Both the position numbers and the translations under genes were made by a program. From assembly GCF_047495875.1 (NCBI RefSeq), contig NC_092468.1, positions 1,897,345 through 1,961,344 on the forward strand: a stretch of DNA of 64,000 nucleotides, given 5' to 3'. Source of the DNA: Pithys albifrons albifrons (taxonomy: Eukaryota; Chordata; Aves; Passeriformes; Thamnophilidae). The notes under the pieces are model-generated. The model searched no databases, was not told the origin of the DNA, and saw only the letters and a list, made by a program, of their open reading frames with translations. Below, piece by piece: positions 56,890 through 64,000 of the stretch; position 1 is the first letter of the stretch, and each line of letters opens with the position of its first letter.

Positions 56890-59800
56890 TTACAGCTGGT
56901 TCTGTCCTGGAGGAGCAGAACTACTGCTGCTGGTTTTGGCTCTCCTGTGAGAAGTGAGGCATAAAATCCAGCTCTGGTGGTGGCAGGAAGAAGGTTTGGC
57001 ATAGCCATGGCTCAAGTATTTGGTGTGTCTGTGCTTTCTTCTGGGGCAGAGGGTGCTGCTCTGGGGAGTCACCAAGTCACCGTGGCCCTGGTGAGGAGGA
57101 TCCCCCTGGCACAAGCTGTTCCTGTGCTTGAGTCTCCTGGAGGTGTTTGTGAGTCTGTCCAGGAACTGCTTCCTCAGAGCTCTCCCTTCTGCAGCCTTGG
57201 CATGAGGGGGAGGGCACCAGCCAGTGTGTGAGGAGGGGTGGGACCGTTTCACTTACTCAGTGCCATCTTTCTTGTGCATTCAGACAGAGTTTCTCATCAG
57301 GTTGTGTCATGGGAGGTTGCAGTTACAGTAGAATCATATCATAATGGCAGTGTAAATATTTAATGTTTTCTGTCATTTGAGTAGCAGAGCACATTGGCAT
57401 TTCTGTTGCCATCTGTATCTTTTTAATACTGGATTTGGCTTCTTTCTCCAGAGGCCTGCAAAGGTCACTGTGCTGCAAGGAGAAATGCCAGGACATCAGC
57501 TTTTGGGCAGCTGAAGATTCAGAGCAGCCAGCAGGGAAAATTGAGGTCCTGCTTTATCAGAGGTGATGCCTCCCTGCATCAGGTGTATGTGGAAGAGCCC
57601 AAGGTGCTCTCTTGGCTTTGCAAGTTTGTTCCCAGCAGCAAATTACAGTGAAAAAGAGGCTTCTGATGTGTCTGCACTTGCACCATGTAGTTGTGTCCCT
57701 GTAGGTTAATTGAGGCTTTGCTGTGGGTTTCTGTTTCTTTCTAGTGTTTTTTTTACTACCTCAGAGAAGAAAACTACTTGTGTGAATTGCAGCTCAGGAT
57801 CACTTTGTCAAACACAGTCCCAGCCTTGGGGAGAGTGCAAACCATGACAGTCCTGGTGTGTGTGCTTTTAAATCTGTTAATACTTTCAGAAAAGAAAACC
57901 TGTACTCATGGATGACCTACACTTGTTGTGTGGAGGTTTTCCAGAGGCTGGACCATTTCAGGAGCTCTGCAGCATTTGTCATGTGCTGTTTCCTAACTCA
58001 CAGGGTGTCCAACAGGATAAGGTTCTCCTACTGGGAATGAGGAAGGCAAAGCCAAGGCCTTTCCTGCTCTTATTCCATGCTTGTCCATTCAGTACTCAGG
58101 GAGAGCTGGCTTTGGGGTAAGTGACATAATTCCAATAAAAGTTGTGTTGCTGGGGTAGAATCTGTGTCTAATTGAACCTTTGTGCTTGGTTTTCATGAAG
58201 CCACAGTGCTCTTTAGGATTGCAGACTTGGAAGAAAGCTGGATATCCTGGTGGGGTTGTATGAATTGCAGCAAGTGGATGTAGAACCAAGAAACAGAGTG
58301 AAGTTTGAGATGAGAAAGATTTATCAGAGAAAAGAAATAGGCTCCTCTCTGAAGGTGGAGAGGAAAGAAGCTGATAATGGGGATCAGGTGGCAGTTTGAA
58401 GGAAGTAAAAACAGGAAAGGGAAGAAAAATGGAGACCTCAGAAAGGTCATGGAAAGCATTAATTTCTTTTTCAGACTCTTCTTGCATTTTAGGCAGGAAG
58501 GAACATTAATTACCAACTTTTCTTTCCTCATGGATTCATTTAACCACTCTGAGTTTTACTCTTTATAGTGGGATGGGGGTAACTAAAGGAAATGATGGGG
58601 AGAGTGAATCCTTTCTGATGGGTTTTATTGGCAAGGGAAACAGCACAGAGGAAAATCAGCCTTTCTTGTAGGGCCAGTGTTGCAAGAGGAACAGGTCCAG
58701 GTGGGTCCTTTTCCTGCTCCAGGGCCTTTGGGGATCCATTTACTTCAGTGTTTCCACCTGCATCTTCATTCTGTGGTTCCCCAGTTTCCCAGTTCTCTCA
58801 GCAGGCAGCATCAGAGCCCTGCAGCCCTTGCTGTCTCCCGGGGTGGTGCAGTAGCTCTTGTTCTCCCCAGTGCTGTGCTGGGTTGTCAAAGCTGTGAAAT
58901 CCAGGTCTGGGAGCACTGTGTGTGTGCTGCTCCCCTCGTGCTGCTGCTCTGTGCAGTGGTGCAGGGAGGGATGAGCAGGCTGCTGGCCTGGGCTCTCTGC
59001 ATCTGTAGTGCCAGGTAGAAAAATCTCCCTGCTCTTTTTCTCCTATTTTATATTTATACTTAGGTTTTCACTTTGTGTCATGTAGAAATCAAAGCAGGAG
59101 TGTGCAGTTCAGCAGCAACAGCAGAACTGGGCTTACTACTAATCTGCTGCTTTGCTCAAATTAAACATTTATGGGGCCAGAGACTCCTCACTGCTTCATC
59201 TTTCAGCCTCCTACACTGTGATGATTTTTTCTTTGTGTTTGACACTGCTACTGCAAGAAATACAATGAAATTAAATTATCCTCCACTGGCCTCTCTCCCT
59301 TCTGGCCCATCTTTGTGTGTCCAGTTGCTTTTTCCTTGACCACAGCATATGGGGAGCAGCTGTTGGTGTAAGTAATGCTTCATATTCCCTGTGAGTTGGA
59401 AGGTTTCACCCCAGCCCATGGGCAGAGAGTTGCTCTCAGTTATGGGTACCTGTTTGTGTTCTCAGTGCTCTGTGCCAGGTGGTGTAGCTGGGTGGGAGCT
59501 GCTCACTCCTCACACCAGGTGTCCCAGTGCTGCAGCACGTTGTCTACTGGTGCTCTAAGGTGGGTGGGCTGACTTGGTCTCCACTGAGGGCTCTCAGATA
59601 CCTTCAAAGGCCCCCATTTCATCTGCTTCTCCTCTGTGCCTGGAGTGAATCCTGGGCAGTAGTTCTGGTTCTTGGGCACACAGGAGTGAAGGTATTTTGC
59701 AGGAAATGATTATTTCTGAGCCTGTTCAGAGGCTTTCACAGGGCCTGGTGCTCAGTCTTCCCTGCCAGAGCATGGTCTACTTCTTTGATGTAACTTTTCT

Positions 59801-61645
59801 AGCCTAAAGCAGTGCTGCCTGGGTGCTGAGAGCCCACGCTCCCAAAATAGCCCGGGTGGAACAAGCACTCCACTGCTGAGTGCTCTTCGGGAGAGCAGAG
59901 GAAGGTAACAACGAGCAGATGGCAGCTGTTACTCACATCACCTGATTGATCTGAACACCTCAGACCCAGCAGCAGCACAGAGGTGGTGGAGGAACCCAGA
60001 GGGAAGGGATCCTGACTGGGTGTTAGAGGTGCACAGGATGCAGGCAGAGGGGAACTGAGTAAATGAGAGGGTTTGCAGCCAAGTGCTGAACCAGGAAGGG
60101 TTTGTTCAGAGCCTGGGCCTGCTTTTACTTGCCTGCTTTTCCAAGGTATTCCATTCCTTCATGTTTGACAAGCCCCTCAGAGCATCACTCCTTGGAGCTC
60201 CCTTGCTTGTAGCACAGTTCCCTCTGCAGAAGGGGTAGAACAAAGGTCCAGGACCTCAGAAATAACTGAATTCCTCCAATTTCAGTCAGTTGGAATGGTG
60301 TTATTTTAGCTTTTCCTGTAACAAATGCGGTACAGGAGCTGCTTGATCTTTTCACACAGTACCTAAGTGACCAGTGTGCACCTTGCAGGGAGTTGGGCTG
60401 GCTCAGCATCCCTTCCCTTCTCCACACGTTGGCCCTGGCCCAGCTTGTGGCAGAGTCCCTGTGCTGCTCCTGCTGTGCTGGGAGCACATCCTGCCAGTGT
60501 AGCACAGAATCTGGGCAGCCCTTTGTCCACCAGTGCTTCCAGCAGAGCCAACACCACAGCAGGTGGGGCTGGAGCACCTGCAGAGGTGGCTGCAGAGGGA
60601 CAGAGGTGGCACTTTGTGTATTTGTTGGCCTCAGACCCAGCCTGGCCAAAGGGCAGTGGTGGGCACGGCAGAGGGTAGGCAGGCACAAATGTGGGCTCTT
60701 CATTTCGCTTGCAGAGGGTCAGGAGGCACAGCATTGCTGTGATCTCCCTGCAGAATGGCTCTGTCTTGGTTTTTAATTATTTTTACCCACTTATTTGGGG
60801 GTTTTGTTGGTTTTGTTGTTCTAAATCTTCAGCAGCAGAGGCTGAATGTGTGGCCTCCTCCTTTTTCTCCTCTTTTGTTTCCACTTTTTGGCAGTCATTT
60901 CCAGAGAGAGCTGCTGTGCTGGAGTGGCTCCCATCATCTTTCACACTCGTGCTCAGCCCCTGCAGAAGCCAAGCCCCCCATGGGCCTCTGCATTGCAAAC
61001 ACCATTGTGGTGGCACCTTGAGTCTTTGGGCTCCAGCTTTGCCAAACATCTAATGGGTGCATGAAGCGAGGAAAACACTTCTGCTCTGAGCTCTGCTGAC
61101 ACGTGAGGGGTTAAACTGAGCTCTGTTTATTAATGTTGATGCTTTAAATTGTGCCAGAACGTTTGAAAGTGGCATTGGACAGGGCAGTAAACACTGTTAA
61201 ACGACAATACTGTTCAATATTTGCTGTTAATTGAGAGAGGCAGCAGCTGCTGGTATGCAGCTTCAGCCAGGATGAATTAGTAATGAGGCTGTAACTCCGG
61301 GTTTTTTCCTGGTTTAAGGTTGCATCAGCCCTTTCCAGTTCAGTAACACGCTTGGGGTCGAAATCAAAATTATAGCAAGCCCTAAATTGAAGATTTGACT
61401 TTGTTTTTGTTTTGCAGTGAGTTGTCATGGAGCTGTGGTGTCAGTGATAAATTTGGCAGCAGTGATGAAACTGCCTTGCATTGAAGGATCAAACTTGAAA
61501 GATTTTTGGGTTGGCCTTTGCATCCTGTGTGGCAGCCAGTGGGAGTGCAGCAGGCAAGGAAAGCTCCTCCTTTGTGAGAAAAGCACTTTTGTTGGGTTCT
61601 CACTGGCTGCCAGAGACATTCTCAGCTAAAACAGGAGTTTGGGTT
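56890..61645. other. Non-coding stretch, no gene recognised
   Basis: No exon or repeat family recognised on either strand. A pyrimidine tract plus CAG at about 61398-61417 precedes an open frame (61417-61629), but I cannot match it to a protein or find a donor that supports it. Confidence 0.4.
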
Positions 61646-61651
61646 GCAGTT

Positions 61652-61846
61652 TCATAGAATCATAGAATGGATTGGGTTGGAAAAGACCTGTGAGATCATC
61701 AAGTCCAACCCTTGGTCCAACTCCAGTCCCTTTACCAGATCATGGCACTCAGTGCCACGGCCAAGCTCAGTTGAAAAACCTCTAGGGATGGGGAATCCAC
61801 CCCCTCTCTGGGCAGCCCATTCCAATGCCTGAGCACTCTCTCTGGC
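61652..61846 (-). mobile_element. CR1 LINE 3' end (young subfamily, short)
   Basis: TCATAGAATCATAGAATGGA and then GAGATCATCAAGTCCAACCC begin an antisense CR1 copy near-identical to those at 8510 and 51664. It stops after TGAGCACTCTCTCTG, giving about 195 bp. Confidence 0.92.
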
Positions 61847-62019
61847 ACTGCTGCAGCTCATGGTGTGCGAGGGACTCCTGTCCCCCACGCCAGGGGGACT
61901 GCAGGGCAGTTCAACCAGTTCAACGCTGTTGCCATGGCCGTGTGTTGAGTTCAACCTTTGAAAACTTGCTGGTAAGCTGTTAATCAACCACGAGTTAAAC
62001 CAACAAACCCTCCCACCTT

Positions 62020-62058
62020 GCTGGGATGGGGTGGGGTGGGATGGGATGGGATGGGGAT
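62020..62058. repeat. GGGATGGGGT-type simple repeat
   Basis: A run of GGGGT and GGGAT 5-bp units on the plus strand inside a locally GC-rich patch (62020-62260). Confidence 0.85.
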
Positions 62059-62357
62059 GGGACTCCCCAAGGCTTCGGGAGCGTCGTTGCTGCAGAGTGG
62101 CTGCGATGGGGCAGAGTCTCCTCTCTGAGGAACGCGGCCCAGCCTCCCCCACGCAGTCTGTGCACCTCCCTGGGGGAATTGGTTTGGCACAAACCCCTTT
62201 ATTTCGGGCTCCAGACGGAGTGTGGGAGGGCAGAGCTGCGGCCGGGGCAGGGCTGGAGGGGGCACGGGCAGGGAAGTGCCAGCTCTGCTGCCAACAGTGC
62301 CCGATCCATCTCAGCACAGCTCGTCTTTCTCCACGAGTGGAAGGATTTCAAAGCAAA

Positions 62358-62497
62358 TAATCACAGACTCACAGACTATTCCGAGTTGGAAGGGACCCAT
62401 AAGGATCATCGAGTCCAGCTCTCCAGTCAATGGCCCACACAGGGGATTGAGCCCATGACTCTGGCATTATTACAACCAAGTTTAACCAACTGAATGT
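62358..62497 (-). mobile_element. tRNA-Ile/CR1 SINE (TguSINE1-type), second copy
   Basis: This is collinear with the copy at 56737. It carries TTCCGAGTTGGAAGGGACCC on the plus strand, then GGGGATTGAGCCCATGACTC, then TTTAACCAACTGA. The tRNA-like head is slightly more decayed, with a B box of GGCTCAATCC. Confidence 0.8.
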
Positions 62498-63119
62498 TTT
62501 GTTTGTTTGGTTCTTTAAACAGAAATCCGTCTGCGGGGGTTAGTGCTTGAATCCAAAGAGTCAGAATTCTGCCAGTGTTTGGGTAGGGTGAGAAAGAGGA
62601 GACTGAAAGAGTTCCTAGGATCCATGATGCTGATGTCAGAGGACAAGAACCCCAGCAGGCAGGTGTGTGTGTGAGCCCATTCCCACACCTGGGGGCTGTG
62701 TTTGTGCACAGCAGCACTTTGCACCCAGTCAGTGCGTTTTATGCATCCTGAGGAGCTGGGAGCTGCCACACACCCTGCTGGTTCTGGATTATGGATGCAG
62801 GGAATCTTTCAGGGAATCTTTCAGGCTGCTGTGGGAGGCAAGTGCTGGAAGCCAACAGGATGCTATAAAAGGTGGTGGGAATGGAAGTGCAGGAAGAGCT
62901 GAACTCCTTTGGTCATGAAGGTCCTTCAGCCTCTCAAGTCCCTTCCTGTTTTGGGCACTGATCATTCCTACCTTGGCTGCCAGTTATCAAGAGATGCTTT
63001 AAAAGCTGTCCTTCAAAGCTGTGTTTTCTCTTGTGAAAGTCAGTAATTTATTCCAGTGGCATTTGGCCAACTGTGGGCATCTGGTGTCTCATGTTTCTTA
63101 CGAACATCTCTCCAATTTT

Positions 63120-63475
63120 ATGTGCTGTTTTCTATATATATATATGAACTGTGTTTAAAAGGATAATGTAATCAAATACATTTTTCTTTTTTTTAATGTT
63201 TTTCAAATCTGTTTGATCTGTAGTATTGCTTATAATGCTTTCATTGCTCAAATATTTGGGTTTTTTAAGCAAGAAAATGCACCTTGTGTTTACACACACT
63301 GTTCCTGTCTTAAAATAGTGGTAAAAATTGTAATTACTGGCTTTTGGGGCTTTTTTAATTGATGTAATAAACCATGTGATTTTCATGTGAACAAAAGCAA
63401 ATCTTTATATTTGTATTATATATAAAACCCTCTAAAGGTTGGCAAATAAAGCTGTAAAAATACATGTATGTTTAC
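63120..63475 (+). other. AT-rich segment with polyadenylation signals; possible transcript 3' end
   Basis: The stretch is AT-rich with long T runs. It carries AATAAA near 63367 and 63446 (GGCAAATAAAGCTGTAAAAA), followed by a TG-rich stretch (ACATGTATGTTTACC). This looks like the end of a plus-strand 3' UTR. No coding exon to go with it was found, so it could be a non-coding RNA, an alternative MAP3K13 end, or chance. Confidence 0.3.
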
Positions 63476-63479
63476 CCTG

Positions 63480-64000
63480 GATTTTAATTGGAAATTATTC
63501 TGTAATTAAAATGTTAATACAGGGGTGGTACAGGGCAAATTGGTTCTTTCCTGTGCAAGAATATTGTTGTATCCTCATCCTGCTGTTGCCCACATACAGC
63601 CTCCTAGTGCAGCCTCACCTGGACCTCACAGGCTTCTACTCACTGGAAATAATGTGCAAGTGCCTGTTGTTGTGGCAAACTAGAAGAGAGAAGGAGAAAC
63701 CTGATACAGTGCTAAAATTAAATGGCAGTGGTGACAAGATCAGTGTTTTTCTCAAATACAAGTGGCTTTTGCTTGTAATTCTGCAAAAAATTAGAATATG
63801 CTGAACTTCCTAATGCTGGGAGTGGCCTTGAGAGCAGCAGAGTTGTGGGGCAGAACACGGGGCAGGAGGTGCCTGTTTTTGCAAGGCCACACAGATTTGG
63901 TTGTCTGAAGTCTCTTAATTCTGGCAAGACTCTGGTGCTGGTATTTCTGAATCCCTTCCTCAGTGCTGGAGTCACCTTGTTGTCTGATGATGGATATGAA
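63480..64000. other. Right edge, no feature recognised
   Basis: No exon, RNA gene or repeat recognised on either strand to the end of the window. Confidence 0.4.

Noticed and set aside
61417..61629. 70-codon frame after a TTTTGTTTTGCAG acceptor-like site
   Set aside because: One acceptor-like site without a matching donor or homology is expected by chance.
37000..64000. MAP3K13 coding exons expected from synteny
   Set aside because: No kinase or leucine-zipper motifs were found in any frame. Only promoter and first-intron status is possible.

Overview
The window is vertebrate nuclear DNA, most likely from a songbird (Passeriformes). Evidence: many truncated CR1 LINE 3' ends with the avian tail; two tRNA-Ile-headed, CR1-tailed SINEs of the kind described in passerines (TguSINE1); solo LTRs with 5-bp target duplications typical of ERVL-type elements; and a split gene with canonical GT-AG introns. 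There are no bacterial operons, no CRISPR array, and no intact viral gene.

The only gene I can identify with confidence is EHHADH, the peroxisomal L-bifunctional enzyme (enoyl-CoA hydratase / 3-hydroxyacyl-CoA dehydrogenase). It lies on the minus strand from 24435 down to 3850. Six exons can be joined in phase: 24365-24435, 16375-16478, 14755-14927, 13053-13164, 12723-12827 and 3850-4191. They encode about 302 residues. The conserved hydratase glutamates fall exactly at residues 103 and 123. The large 3' exon (dehydrogenase half and peroxisomal signal) lies beyond base 1. Its intron 6 (1-3849) is packed with LTR pieces. Intron 5 (4192-12722) holds a 5S-rRNA-derived tandem array, an LTR fragment and a CR1. 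Introns 3 and 1 carry more CR1 and LTR copies.

Upstream of EHHADH (24436-about 37000) is an intergenic interval dominated by tandem repeats. They are a G-rich repeat at the EHHADH start, a 78-unit 36-bp array (26601-29408), nested LTRs (31853-33190), a CR1 with a perfect 38-bp fold-back (33579-33657), and a CpG island (about 34260-36850) made of three different minisatellites, many of them GC boxes. By known vertebrate synteny EHHADH is head-to-head with MAP3K13, so this island could be the MAP3K13 promoter. No MAP3K13 coding sequence is visible.

From 37000 to 64000 I see no recognisable coding exon. The stretch holds a 43-46 bp minisatellite (41655-43235), CR1 copies, two SINEs, a diverged 100-bp duplication, and near the right edge an AT-rich segment with polyadenylation signals that could be a transcript end. 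Long open frames inside the tandem arrays come from repeat periods divisible by three or lacking stops, and I do not call them genes.
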